Positions 30,843 to 41,857 are shown, counted from the stretch's first letter. The stretch is DNA of 64,000 nt from Symbiodinium natans (GCA_905221605.1 CAJNDS010002495.1:275214-339213); one strand, 5' to 3'. Translations and numbers: made by a program. The notes: generated by a model from the letters alone, not told the origin.

Positions 30843-30970
30843 CGAAGGGAGGGCTCGGGCATGCACTGGAACCCTTAACAACACTCCATTCTAACAGCAA
30901 GGCAGCGGGAGGGGTGGGCAGGAGTGGGCATGCACTGGAGCCCTTAAAACACGCCAGTCCAGCCCAGCCG
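29510..30970. repeat. C-rich minisatellite with an inversion
   Basis: Two alternating segments recur: one with CTGGACTGGCGTGTTTTAA and one with TGCCTTGCTGTTAGAATGGAG, each followed by GGGCTCCAGTGCATGCC and a C-rich spacer. The GGGCTCCAGTGCATGCC core appears about ten times from 29596 to 30504. Near 30578 the orientation flips, and the reverse-complement units run to about 30970 (core at 30853 and 30929), with the G tract between. The first unit contains the stop codon of the 27304-29592 ORF. The long ORFs in the array come from the low-complexity repeats and are not genes. Confidence 0.9.
30678..30839 (+). repeat. Poly(G) tract
   Basis: 80 G (30678-30757), then TGGC, then 78 G (30762-30839). 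It lies inside the inverted part of the minisatellite. A tract this long may be a true expansion or an assembly/base-calling artefact; it would form G-quadruplexes. Confidence 0.85.
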
Positions 30971-31109
30971 TACGCGTTCCCATACCACCTCAGATGGCCA
31001 TCGCTCTCGGCGTCCGGACTGGGAGGGCTCCTGGCAATAGACAGCAAGCTGTCATCTGAGGGCTCCTACTGACGCCATGAACGCGCCATTGAGTCCTTTC
31101 ATGGCATGC
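30971..31109. other. Short spacer
   Basis: No gene or repeat is recognised between the minisatellite and the degraded hydrolase fragments. Confidence 0.4.
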
Positions 31110-31770
31110 TGCCTAGCGTGATGTGAGCCCTCACATCTCCTCGCCGATACATGCCGCAAGACTACCTCGGGATATTCTTGGTTTGGCAACCCTCTCGTGG
31201 TCTATGCCACGGATTGGATCGTGCTTGTCTTCTGTGTACTCACTGCCTGCACCTGTGAACACCCTTCTGTGTCGGCCCTGCGTTGTGCCTATGGTGACGG
31301 GGGGCCTTTCTTTCGTGGTTGCTCCACTGGCCATCTGCCACGGACTGCCCTGGGCCGGTCCTGCCTGGATGTTCCGGCTCTGTCATCGGTAAAACGGCCA
31401 ATCTTCCTTTCCTCTGCCCCCTCTAGGTGGGCAGGTTGCCTGCTTCTATGTGTTACGATCAAGTGTGAACCCCTCGGACTAGAGGGTTGACCATCTCTCG
31501 TCTGGAAGGTGACACCCCCTTGGCGTGCAACGACGTCATGCCTATTGGGAGAGACCAGCTAGGGGATGCTGCTTCCGGGTTGTGGACACTCCTATGCGGA
31601 GATCAGGTTTCCACTTCCCTGGCAATGTGCCATCGAGCACCTGTGAACAACCTGGCCTTCACGAGAGCCATTCTCGCCTGTGCTTGGGTTGCTACGGGGT
31701 TCCCTGCCTGCTTGGTGTCTATCTCTGCTTGCGTCGGGCCGGGCACGCTGAGACCATTAACCTCGAGACT
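31110..31770 (+). pseudogene. Degraded fragments of an alpha/beta-hydrolase-like gene
   Basis: Bases about 31113-31160 resemble 13054-13095 of the intact ORF (CGTGATG-GAGCCCTC-CATCTCCT pattern). Bases about 31563-31700 resemble 12822-12960: the frame MLLPGCGHSYAE, then PLPWQCAIEHL, a stop, and after a frame change NLAFTRAILACAW. The two fragments are in reversed order relative to 12650-13519, so they are pieces of two copies or a rearranged one. No ORF is intact. Confidence 0.55.
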
Positions 31771-32358
31771 ATGGAGAAGGGCGAATGCAACATAGTCATG
31801 TGGGAGGCAGAGAGGAATGCACTGGTTCTCGAACTAAAGGACGACATCCATGTTCCTCTGATAGGATACACCTGGGTTCGTACGGGGGGGATAGCATATC
31901 CGGAAGATCCTGGCACTAGTCTGAGAGTATCCGCGCTCGGACAACTTGTAGCGGAAACTATGTGTGATGTCATAGGATACGAAGTGTCATCTGAGCGAGA
32001 AATCCTGGTGGCTATTCAGAATAGGAATAGCTTTCCCATTACGTTTGGGGGTAGAGGGGGACCAATCATGAGAATGGAATTCCATAAGGGAGTATGCCTT
32101 CGGCCGAGGGTACGTGGATGTCTAGTACCCGAGAACGTGAAGGAAGTGAGACACCGTCGAGCACATCGGGAGAGCAAGAAAGCGATCTGGGCGAGAGAGG
32201 CCCGTGCGAGAGAAAGGGACAGAAATAGAAGGGATCATGGACTGCAAGCGAGGTGGGATAGAGATGAGGATAGGCGACGAATCGGAGTCAGGCACGCATC
32301 GGATAGGGCGTACAAATGCCGAGAATGCCGACGAGCATTGGAAGGAAAAGCTAAGGTA
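31771..32358 (+). CDS. Unknown basic protein fragment
   Basis: ATG at 31771 heads a frame that runs to 32775. The first 120 residues look globular (VMWEAERNALVLEL, VPLIGYTWVRTGG); the next 70 are very Arg/Glu-rich (REARARERDRNRRD), likely a charged helix; then a single CREC pair. I recognise no family. Codon use is more A/G-rich than in the hydrolase-helicase ORFs, suggesting a different origin. At about 32359 the frame enters the RT relic (LILHIDDALL), so it may be the N-terminal part of that element's protein. Confidence 0.4.
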
Positions 32359-33596
32359 CCAAGTCTGATTCTTCACATCGATGACGCTTTGCTTTGCAGC
32401 TGGAAGAAGGCCTCATTCGGGTCGGAAATATCTGGTGCGGTTGGCGTTTCTGTTTTAGGACAGAAACAGTTTGCCTTGCCCAGCCCAAGCTCGACAAACT
32501 CCGCGAGCAGCTCCTGCACCTGCTGGAAAACAAGCGCGTCCCGCGCAAGGAACTCGAATCCTGCCTGGGATTGCTCATGTGGGCCACCAGCATCAGCGCA
32601 CATGTCCGGTGCTTTACAGCGCCCATCTACTCGGACCTGCGCAGCCCGCCGGGGACCAACTACCCCATTCCGCCTCGAAGTTGGGCGCAATTCCTGTGGT
32701 GCCTCGAAGTTGGGCGCAATGCAAGATCACCAAAGATGCCTCCTTTTTTTCAGCTGCCCCTCAATGCCCGGGTGATAGAAGTCAAAGGAAAGACCGTCCG
32801 TGCCAAGACAGACATCTGGCCCATACCGACCGCAGACAAAACCGTCTGGGTCAGAATCGCTGATCCGCTTGCCCCAGAAATCACCCTACGCAATGAGAGC
32901 AAGGCCGCCATCCACTGGCTTGCACAGTGTTTCCACCATGAATTCACTGTGCCACTTGCCAGACCGCCTCTCCTCACCTGCCTCTCAGCCGCAGATGCTA
33001 TGGCCGACGGTCACACCGTCGGAATCGGGGGTTGGCTTTCCACGCCCGCACGAACTTTGTGGTTCGCCCAACAGTGGCACATAGGTGAATTGCGCGCTGC
33101 CTGGCCCTTTCTCACCAAAGATGCCCAGCAATACATAGCTTGCTTTGAGACGGTGGCCCAGTGGGTGCTTCTGCAAATGGCCTACGATGTTACGGGCTGC
33201 TCCAGCCTACGCTTCTGTGTCGCAACTCGTAGCGACAACAGCCCCGCACAAGCCGCCATCAATAAACTTTTCACAACCGCCTTTCCGCTGTCCTTCTTCC
33301 TGGAGAAGGTTGCCTCATGGGCTCAGGCTCGAGGCTTAGCCCTCGAAGTAGGCCACATTCCTGGGATCAAGAATACAGACGCTGGCGATCTCAGCCGGAA
33401 TCGCCTCAACAAGTTTCTCAACTCCAGCCTGGCCCATCGATTTCCCGTGCACCTCGCACACTTGCAAAAGGCCACGCACGAAGTTAGCCTGGCCGATGCC
33501 CACGTGCCCTGGAGCCAAGGCCTCTTCCACATCGCCAGACCGCTCGCGGTGGGGGTTCCTAGCTCTCTTTCCCTGGTCTGCCTTTTGGGCCTCTGA
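32359..33596 (+). pseudogene. DIRS/Ngaro-like RT C-terminus and RNase H, 5'-truncated
   Basis: LILHIDDALL (frame of 31771) fits the RT active-site box (x-x-D-D). The sense then moves to the frame 32394-33596, where CGWRF ... KLDKLREQLLHLL ... RKELESCLGLLMWAT ... HVRCFTAPIY matches the region after the palm in DIRS-like elements. RNase H follows: SAADAMADGHTVGIGGWL, CFETVAQWVL, RSDNSPAQAA and HIPGIKNTDAGDLSRNR, giving candidate D, E, D and D. The finger and early palm parts are absent, and a few dozen residues between the DD box and CGWRF are missing. No tyrosine recombinase is seen downstream. Confidence 0.75.
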
Positions 33597-33605
33597 AGTG
33601 GGGGT

Positions 33606-34033
33606 AAATGCCCGCCTGCCTGTGAGATCCCTCGCCTCGAGGATCTCCCTGCAGCCTACTTGCCCAAAGCAGCGCCCGTGGAAAAGAGACAGTGCCAGTG
33701 AGAAGCGTTGTTAGACCCGCCCCTAGGGTTATAGGTCTAGGTGGCTCGCTTCTCCACTCCCGACGCAGGTTAGGTCATGCAGTGTGCGTTGACTGAACGC
33801 TATCCAAGTGTTTGGCACGCATGAATCATGACAGCTCGTGTCGCCCATGCCCAGCTGCGGCTTGGCTCAGCTGGCCCTGACCTAACCTGTTGGCGGGTTT
33901 GCCTGCTCAACAGATCCGCAAAGATCCAACGCCTCCCAAAGAGGAGTAGCCCACTTAGGTACGCCGCACCGCCTCCCAAAGTGGAGTAGCCCAGCATTCA
34001 TAGGGGGGAAATGCCCGCCTGCCTGTGAGATCC
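33606..34033. repeat. Direct repeats downstream of the DIRS-like relic
   Basis: AAATGCCCGCCTGCC plus TGTGAGATCC occurs at 33606-33630 and again at 34009-34033 (25 bases, exact). Between them CGCCTCCCAAAG-A/T-GGAGTAGCCCA is repeated at 33931-33954 and 33970-33993. Such split direct repeats could be termini of the DIRS-like element, but this is inferred only from position. Confidence 0.7.
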
Positions 34034-34044
34034 TACTCCTCGAG

Positions 34045-34264
34045 AATGACAGTCAACACTCAGTCAACACTCAGTCAACACTACAGTCAACACTGCCAAA
34101 ATGCTGGAGAATCCAGCATTTTGCTGTTCTGGACATTAAGAAGCTAAACAAACGTACATTTTCCTTTAAAACGAGTGAATTGTGGAATCTGCTGGTTTTC
34201 CCAGAGTTTTCGAAGTGTTGACTGTAGTGTTGACTGTAGTGTTGATTGAGTGTTGACTGTCATT
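34045..34264. mobile_element. MITE of 220 bp with about 50-bp terminal inverted repeats
   Basis: The ends AATGACAGTCAACACTCA ... and its complement pair over about 50 bases with one substitution and one indel. Each arm is itself built from AGTCAACACT subrepeats (four per arm). Inside, AAAATGCTGGA-GAA-TCCAGCATTTT (34099-34123) is a perfect 11-bp hairpin. It has no coding capacity. I could not find a target-site duplication of more than one or two bases. Confidence 0.8.
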
Positions 34265-34284
34265 TTGCACGTATTTGAAGCACC

Positions 34285-34479
34285 TTGGGAGTGCAAAACT
34301 GCATCCCAGCAAAGTTAAAGTCGTTGAAGCCAGAGAAACGACCCCGAAGGCCATGGCTAGTCATTCACGCTCGTAGAACATACCAGGCAACATTTGTTGA
34401 AAGGGACCGTGTGTACCCAAGGCTGGGAATGCCCCCAACCGTGGAGGAAATGCAGGAGTTCTACATAGGTTTTTGGCGG
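34285..34479. other. Region after the MITE
   Basis: A 74-codon ORF (34285-34509) ends in the repeat block; it contains RRPWLVIHARRTYQATF and is not recognised. It may be chance. Confidence 0.25.
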
Positions 34480-34850
34480 GAGTGTTCGAACCCAGGGTTC
34501 ACAACTTAGAGTTCCGAGCCCTGGGTTTTAACACCCTAACTTAGAGACTTAGAGTTCAACCAGGGTTGGGAACTCTATGTTTGCCGAACCCTGAAATCGA
34601 ACTCTTAGTTGAACTCCAGGATCAACTCCGACTCGAACTCTTTGAACGCAGGTTCAACCCAAGTTCGAACTTTTGGACCGAGAGTTCGAACTGGGGTTCG
34701 AACTCTTGAACCTAGGGTTAACCAGGATTTGAACACAGAGTTCCCGAACCCATGCAGGGGTTCGGACGTGGGTAGCGTTTCCGAACCCTGGGTTTGAACT
34801 CCAAGTTGGGGAATTCGAACCCAGAGTTCAGAACCCTGAGTTAAGTCCGC
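34480..34850. repeat. GGTTCGAAC-rich block, left
   Basis: Irregular repeats of GTTCGAACCC-AGGGTTC and GAACTCT fill this block. The palindromic core GGGTTCGAACCC-like sequence matches the tRNA B-box consensus GGTTCGANNCC in several places, yet no tRNA fold is seen. A related block lies at 35750-35910, on the other side of the satellite. Confidence 0.75.
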
Positions 34851-35725
34851 AGAAGAGAAGAAGAGTAATCATTCTAAATTCCACCCCTTCTTGTTTCTTA
34901 TCGTCCTGCGAAACCCGTAGAAGAAGAGAAGTGTAGATAATTATTCTAAACTCCACCCTCCTTGTTTCTTATCGTCCTGCGACGTCTTACGAAGCCCGTA
35001 GAAGATGAGAAAAAACAAAGAATTGTTCTAAATTCCACCCCCATCGTTTCTTGTCGTCCTGCGAAGCCTGTAGAAGAATTTTTCTAAATTCCACCCCTTC
35101 TTGTTTCTTATCGTCCTGCGAAACCCGTAGAAGAAGAGAAGCGTAGATAATTATTCTAAACTCCACCCTCCTTGTTTCTTATCGTCCTGCGACGTCCTAC
35201 GAAGCCCGTAGAAGATGAGAAAAAGCAAAGAATTGTTCTAAATTCCACCCCCATCGTTTTTTGTCGTCCTGCGAAGCCTGTAGAAGAATTTTTCTAAATT
35301 CCACCCCCTTGTTTCGTATCGTCCTGCGAAACCCGTAGAAGAAGAGAAACGTAGATAATTTTTTTAACCCCCACCCACCTTGTTTCTTATCGTCCTACGA
35401 CGTCCTACGAAGCCCGTAGAAGATGAGAAAAACAGAGAATTGTTCTAAATTCCACCCCCATCGTTTCTTGTCGTCCTGTGAAGCCTGTAGAAGAATTATT
35501 CAAAATTCCACCCTCTTGTTTCTTATCGTCCTTCGAAGAGTAGACAATTATTCTTAATTTTCTTGTCGTCCTGCGAAGCCTGTAGAAGAAGAAAAAAGTA
35601 GATAATTATTCCCCTTGTTTTTTTGTTGTCCTGCGAAGCCGGCAGGAGAAGAGAAGAGTAGAGAGCTATTCTAAATTTCACCTCCATCGTTTCTTGTCGT
35701 CCTGGCGAAGTCTGTGGAAGAAGTC
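34851..35725. repeat. Satellite with 210-bp higher-order period
   Basis: Monomers of roughly 70 bp carry TTCTAAATTCCACCCC, TTGTTTCTTATCGTCCTGCG and AAGCCCGTAGAAGAAGAGAA. Three variant monomers form a 210-bp unit (first units at 34871 and 35081 are nearly identical), and the last copies are more diverged. About four units are present. No coding potential. Confidence 0.9.
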
Positions 35726-35749
35726 CTCCCCCTCGAAGCTTTGAAACCC

Positions 35750-35910
35750 TTGAAGCTTCGAGACCCTTTCGAAAGGCTCTTGGGGGTTCGGAACTCTATG
35801 TTCGAACCCGGGGTTGAACCTACGGTTCCAAGAGTTCGAACCCTAGGTTCAACCTAGCCCCCCAAACCTTCCCCCCAAGAGTTCGAACCCAGGGTTCGGG
35901 AACACTGCAA
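35750..35910. repeat. GGTTCGAAC-rich block, right
   Basis: The same GTTCGAACCC/AGGGTTC motifs as at 34480-34850, so the satellite is bracketed by two related blocks. Followed by a 16-base T tract near 35987-36002. Confidence 0.7.
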
Positions 35911-36108
35911 AAACCTATGCTCCATGCCCCTGAGCCAGCAACCGCTCTGCACAATTCATGGCAGCGTGCGTGTACGAGCGGCTTTCCCTTTTTTTTTTTT
36001 TTGCCAAGGCTGGGCTGTTAGAAGGCAGGCCATCGATGTGCTGCAAACGGCATGGAGGAAGTCCCACCGGGGCTCACTTTAGTATAGAGTAATCTCTGCA
36101 AAGCGGGT

Positions 36109-38975
36109 GATCTCACCATCTGGCCTACGGCGGCAAAAGCTGGGTTTGATTGGCATGACGGCTCCATTGCACAAGCATGAGCGAAGATGCATGTCTCCGA
36201 TTCTTGAATCTCTGCAAAAACTTCGCATTGCAGCTGTTGTGCTCATGATGAACGGACCAAAGCCACCCCACCGGCAGACACTTGCTTAATGCACTGGCAG
36301 TAAGCTTGTTGGCATGACTTGGTGGGATTGGGCGCAATGGTGCTGTCAACCCCAAGTTGCACAAGGCTCGGGCTCACAGTTCAGCATGACGCATGTCGTG
36401 AACGGTGCTTTGTCACAGATGAACCCTTTTCGACCTGCGTAGAGCTTGAGCCAGCAGCTTAGAGATTTTGTTGAGATCGCACGTGTTTTCACGCATTTTG
36501 CAAGACACGTGCAGTTGTAGCTCCGAAAGCTCAGGCCGAAAGAGCCATGCCTACCAGACAAGGAGGCAGCGTCTGCAAGGATCTGTCAACAGAGGAATGA
36601 CAAGCAAGTGGATTCTTGTCGTCCAGGAGATGGGTCCTAGTATTTGCCGCATCTATCCAGAGCAGCTCGGCTCACTTATCAGCGCATGCCGCATGCCCTG
36701 TGTGTGCCACGTTTCACCGAAATCCTTAACCTATGGGTCATGTACGTCAATCGTTTCTGGAATTTACGAGTCAACTGATTGTCTAGAAATGTTCTCCATA
36801 AACTCCAGGTCTAGTCTCGACGACCTCGTCTGAAGCTCCCCTCAACCTTGGAAAGTGTCCTCAGATCCTGTGCACAAGACCCTAGTCAGCAGCCTGCTTC
36901 TTCTAACCCCTCTCGCACGCCTCCCTTGCAGCTGTTTGCATGTCCCGTTGGGAAATTCTGCTTCCTTCAAAACCCTTCTTGCAAGGCGCAATGTGAGCAC
37001 CGAGCAATTGCATAACAAGACGACAAGCCCTAACCCTTGCGAAGAGGCAGCCCCGCTCAAGCCTCTGCCCAAAGTCCGAGCCGTCGCGGTTGCCGTCCAA
37101 AGATGTTCACAATAGCGACTGCACCAACCAGGAACCGCTCAAACCCAGCCGTAGTTGATGGGGCCAGGTTTTTTTGTTCTGTTCGTTTGCTGTCAGCACG
37201 CACGTGCAATCCAAGGAGCAAAAAAGGGCGAGACTGGTACAAGTAGAATCTTATGTTTCATCCTTTACACTCCGCCCTTCTGCTGGGCTAAATACAGGAG
37301 CGACACGAGGCGAGGCCCTCCTGAGCACAAGCAGTTACAAGTGCAATTTGGTTCCGGCACCCGCAAACAGGAACTGGCATCCAAGTTTCAGGTCATTTTT
37401 GTGAGTGTAAGTGCGAACGTTCCATTGCAGCACCATTTTTTGTTGTGGGCTTCCCCATTGAGGGGCGATTTCTCGCAGTCAGCAAGGCCAGTTTCAAGAA
37501 AAGTCTGTGAAGAATAAGTATTCGGAATGTGCTGAGGCACCATCCCGAACAAAGTGCATCGAACGTTTCGGAAAATCCGAAAGGAAGCGTATGCCACGTT
37601 CCAGCTACAGTGTGTGCACTTATCCGTGCTTGCTTACGCCCAGCTTTACTTGCCAAGGTTCATGACGCAGGTTTCAGAGTTCCTTCCGGCAGCTTGGAGT
37701 CAAGAGAACTTGAGACGCGAAAAAGCCTTGCATTCGACAAAATTCGAACGCTACCAGGTACGAGAGTTCGCCCCGCTCCGGGCTGCAGTGCCAGAGGCTG
37801 CAAAGACGAAGGCGGGTTCCAGGGGATGCGTGTTTGCATCTGTTTGCACCTGTTTTACCCATGTTTTTTATGACCTCGCAGGCCTTCCGTTACTTGTTGG
37901 TTACGGGAAGGCCCGGGCTGACTCCTTCCTTGGGCATTTTGCGAAGCTACTCGTGTGAACGTGCTGGCATCGTACCATGCATGTACGTAACCTCTCGTAC
38001 GCCGTGCGAGGCTCCAAGAAGCAAGGAGCTCCCCTGGACATGAGTATCACTTGCAGCGGCAGAGCGCCGAGCGATGGGCTTTCTGGGCTGGGAGGTCGCG
38101 AAACGTCCGGTACAACGCCCTGGGCTACCCATACCGCTACGAAGTCACGGGATCCGTCTGGGATGGATGGCCCGAGTGGTGCTTCTCCTGGTGTCCCTCC
38201 TGCCGGCCGGATTGGGCTCCTCGGCCGGCATGATCGCACAGCACAACGTTTCACTTATGTCGCATGTGCTATTGTAAGTGTGATGTAAACTGAGGTGACA
38301 TCACCTCCCCGTGGCAAGCCATTTCGCCCCGATGAGTTTAAACCATCAAAGCCTCGACATCCTGCCTGAGAAGACCAGCAGCTGGAGATGCCGCTTCGTT
38401 CTCTGACATTGTCCCCTACTTTGGTGAGGAATGAAGCGAGAAGTGAAGTCTGACACGTGGTCATAGCGCAGGCGCTAAAGGTGACGATGGACCAGGAGGA
38501 GTTGCGCCGGCATCTCAAGGCCCCAGAGCTGGCAATGCGACATGATGCGACCTGTTGCTCTTGTCAAGAAAAACAACCGAGTATTTCAAGCATCGTGGGG
38601 TGCCACTTGCCAATGCCATGTCGACATACCTTCGAACCTTGGAGCTTGAAATCGGCGGAGATGTCTCCAGAGATGGTGCCCAACAAGGCTAAATTTGTTC
38701 ATCTAAGCGGTGAGTTTTGTCAACTTTTTCTTTGTCTTCCTCTTCTCTGACTCGCTCACCTCATGCCTAACATGCTACATTGCCCCCCCCCCTTCCACGA
38801 TCAGAACCTTTCACAGGCTTGACAAGTGTTGTAGACTGTTGCCGCCAGGTTCCATGTATTTTGACAGCCTTTATAAGTCGCTCCCATTTTGCACCACTGG
38901 ATGTGTTGACGTCTGTCTGTGTGTCGGCTTGGGTGTGTCTGTGCCCCGTTTGTCCGAGTATGTCTGGTGCTTGCA
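36109..38975. repeat. 2.87-kb segmental duplication, copy 1
   Basis: It matches 49240-52107 in direct orientation, 13.13 kb away. Reading both copies I noted roughly 25 differences, almost all single-base, plus one extra C in a C run, so identity is about 99%. The ends are sharp but show neither inverted repeats nor a target duplication. The longest ORFs inside (for example 38457-38750, 97 codons, identical translation in both copies) have no recognisable domain. The block may be part of a gene with introns, a non-autonomous element, or a haplotype artefact. Confidence 0.92.
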
Positions 38976-39081
38976 AATATGCCGAATGAATTCAATGTGT
39001 GGGTGTGGGTGTGGGCGTGGGCTTGGGTGCGTGGGCATGGGCATTGGTTTGGGCGCGTGCGGGGTCTCTGCGAGATTTTCC

Positions 39082-40440
39082 AGAAAGGTGTGCAACAAGA
39101 GCTTGAGTGGTGCCAAACCCTATGTGGCATTTTGATTTAGTTATGGGCTGCGGATTTCGTGTAACTAAATGTGAAGGCCGTAGCGAGAACTGCAGAAGGC
39201 TTTGAACAAGACCGTTCGGGTGTTGTCAGATAACGTGTTTATTTGTTTGTTTGTTTGTTTGTTTGTTTGTTTGTTTGTTTGTTTGTTTGTTTGTTTGTTT
39301 GTGTTGTTTGTGTTGTTTGTGTTGTTTGTGTTGTTTGTGTTGTTTGTGTTGTTTGTGTTGTTTGTGTTGTTTGTGTTGTTTGTGTTGTTTGTGTTGTTTG
39401 TGTTGTTTGTGTTGTTTGTGTTGTTTGTGTTGTTTGTGTTGTTTGTGTTGTTTGTGTTTGCGTTGTTTGCGTTGTTTGCGTTGTTTGCGTTGTTTGCGTT
39501 GTTTGCGTTGTTTGCGTTGTTTGCGTTGTTTGCGTTGTTTGCGTTGTTTGCCTTGTTTGCGTTGTTGGCGTTGTTGGCGTTGTTGGCGTTGTTGGCGTTG
39601 TTTGTTTTGTCTTGTTTGTCGTGTTTGTCTGCTTTGCGTGTTTTGCGTGTTTTGCGTGTTTTGCGCGTTTTGCGCGTTTTGCGTGCTCTGCGTGTGGGTG
39701 GGTGGGTGGGTGGGTGGGTTGGGTGGGTGGGTGGGTGGGTGCGTGCGTGCGTGCGTGGTGCACGCGCGTGCGTGCGTGCGTGCGTGCGTTCGTGCGTGCG
39801 TGCGTGCGTGCGTGCGGGGTGCCCGAAACCATGTTTAGCTAGAAGTAATGTGTGGCTTTGACTCAGGGCACGGGATGTCGACTTGTGTGTGTGTGTGTGC
39901 ATTAGTGTGTGTGTGTGTGTGACCTTGGAGGAAGGCTTTTGGCACGGGTGGGTTTGCGAGATCCCTACGTGGGAACAGTGTCACAAAGCTGTTGAGTGGT
40001 GCCAAACCCCGTTTGCGGCAGTTGCAGACATGTGTACCGACTTGTGACTTGTGTTTGTGGTGAGATCCGCATAGCAAAAAAGCATGCGACAATGCCGCTC
40101 CTTGGTGCCAGAGCCCGTTCGCGGCATTTTGCGCCATTTTGATTTGTAGGCATGGTGTGCTGACTGGTGCGTGGGCCCTACAGAAAGGTGTGCAACAAGG
40201 CGGTTCGTTGAGTGGTGCCAAATACTCGTGTGCGGCATCTTGCGGCATTTTGATTTTTGGGCATGTTTTGCCGACTCATGCTTGGGCTGGCGAAGTGCCT
40301 CTGCAGAAAGGTGTGCAACAAGGCCATTTTTTGAGTGGTGCCAAAACTCTTGTGCGGTACTTTGCGGCATGTTGATTTCTGGGCATGGTGTGCCGAGCTC
40401 TTTTTTGTGGGCATGGGAGGGTGGCGAGATCCCTATGCAG
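39082..40440. repeat. Tandem array of about 123-bp units, split by simple repeats
   Basis: AGAAAGGTGTGCAACAAG begins units at 39082, 40182 and 40305, each followed by TTGAGTGGTGCCAAA and TTTGCGGCATTTTGATTT. The 123-base spacing of the last two gives the period. The block 39237-39930 of simple repeats lies inside the array. Partial units occur at 39985 and 40105. Confidence 0.85.
39237..39825. repeat. Graded simple-sequence block
   Basis: The unit changes step by step: TTTG (39238-39300), GTGTTGTTT (to about 39456), GCGTTGTTT (to about 39550), GCGTTGTTG (to 39600), TTTGCGTG-type, GTGG, then GCGT. Because no unit contains a stop, three + frames and two - frames stay open for about 200 codons; none is a gene. 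Confidence 0.95.
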
Positions 40441-41857
40441 AAACGCAGGTTGCATTTGCTGACATAGCGTTCAGCTGTTGTTGCTCGCGCCTGTATGCTC
40501 TGTCCAGGCCGAAGACACATCCATGTCATGTCATTTGTTTTAACAGACTCCAGCAGTGACAAATGTCAGCACATGAGCTTTTTAGTGTAAACTCGTTTCA
40601 ACCCCATAATGGGAACCTGCCGCAATGTTTGACTGGGATGCCCTCGAGGCCAGGGACGTTCTTCGGGGGGCAAGGACCAGCGTAAACAAGTTGCCGAGTT
40701 TGCTCTGTGCCGGCCCCAAACAATGGCTTTCACATTTTTGGGGTGCTTAAGAGGGAGTGGGGAGTGTAGGTACTTCGTTAGGATTCCGCAAGATTATCAT
40801 AGGGATCCACCCTGCGCTTCCACTGAAGCACCAGCAAGATTAGGGTCTTGGGATTGCGGGGAAAGGTTTAGGGTTTCGGTAGTAGGCATGCTCAGGGTGC
40901 GTGTTGTTTGCGTTTGTAAGATCGCTGTGCCATCGAAGGCACCTATAGCATCGCGACAGAGTCGGGCCCTCATTATGGCTCACAGTTCGTTCTGTCATGC
41001 TCTGTCTGTTCTAGGGAGGCTTCTAATGTTGCGGTTATGCAGGAGTATGGTTCGTCTTAACCATGTTGAATTGCTTGTGCCCTAAGGCATGAGCAAGAAC
41101 GCTGCCTCAGGGTCGTCTCGTGCTCGTAGGTTCAAGCTTTTATCTCCAAGGGGACTGCAAGATGTGCGTGGGCGTGTGTGCAGAAAAACGATGCGTCGCA
41201 AGCCATGCTCCTTTCTTGCCATGAGCGAGAACCCGTGGAGCACTGGAAGATCATGCTTTGTTTTTTTGTTGAGGCTTGACGCTGCTTGGTTGCGCTTTTC
41301 CTCAAGATTGAGGTAGTTGAAGAGAGCTGTGCAGGGCCAACCGTAGTGAAGAGGCATTGGGTAGTGATGCGGGACTGGTGCAACAGGCACGCAATGTCTG
41401 ATATGACTCACAATAGTTAACTGTTGGGCAGGCTGGTAAGTGTTGAGCGTTCATCATGTTCAGGTCACTTTTCAAGATCTGCGCCTACTTGGATCCTTGG
41501 CAAGCATTTTGCTTGGATGTTCACACCACGCTGGTGTTAACATGCTGCTTATTAGGCATTCTCAGCCGCTACGCGTACAGTTTTTTGTGCAACACACCGT
41601 TGCAGATTTCAGGAAAATTGGTGTCCCTGTCGGCGCCGGTACAGATGCACAGCCGAGCCGGCAACTGTGTTTGGTGCGCAGGCGGGACTTCTCTCCTTTT
41701 CTTACTCTCTTGTCTTTGACACGTGTTGATTCGCTGTGTTTTCATGATGACGCAAACTGCCCAAAGCACCTGTATGTTCGGAGCTGGCTGGAATGTACAA
41801 CGACCGACACATGTGGCAGCCGCAAACGAAAAGTTCCAGCTGTTTGGGTGGGCCTGG
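40441..41857. other. No supported gene
   Basis: Several short ORFs (120 codons at 40723-41085, 145 codons at 41440-41877) lack domains. Nothing else was recognised. Confidence 0.4.

Noticed and set aside
30370-31072. Long ORFs of poly-Gly or poly-Pro on both strands.
   Set aside because: They are the translation of the poly(G) tract and C-rich minisatellite.
31771-32130. dUTPase-like reading of the globular part of the 31771 ORF.
   Set aside because: Only a vague Asn-Gly pattern; the family's motifs are not present in order.
34480-35910. tRNA genes suggested by GGTTCGAAC boxes.
   Set aside because: No A-box at the right distance and no cloverleaf around any of the boxes.
36109-38975. Transposon ends on the 2.87-kb duplicated block.
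   Set aside because: The two ends are not inverted repeats of each other and no target duplication is visible.
39165-39902. Five overlapping ORFs of 195-245 codons with FVLFVL, CVVCVV or NNANNT repeats.
   Set aside because: The simple repeat has no stop in any of these frames.
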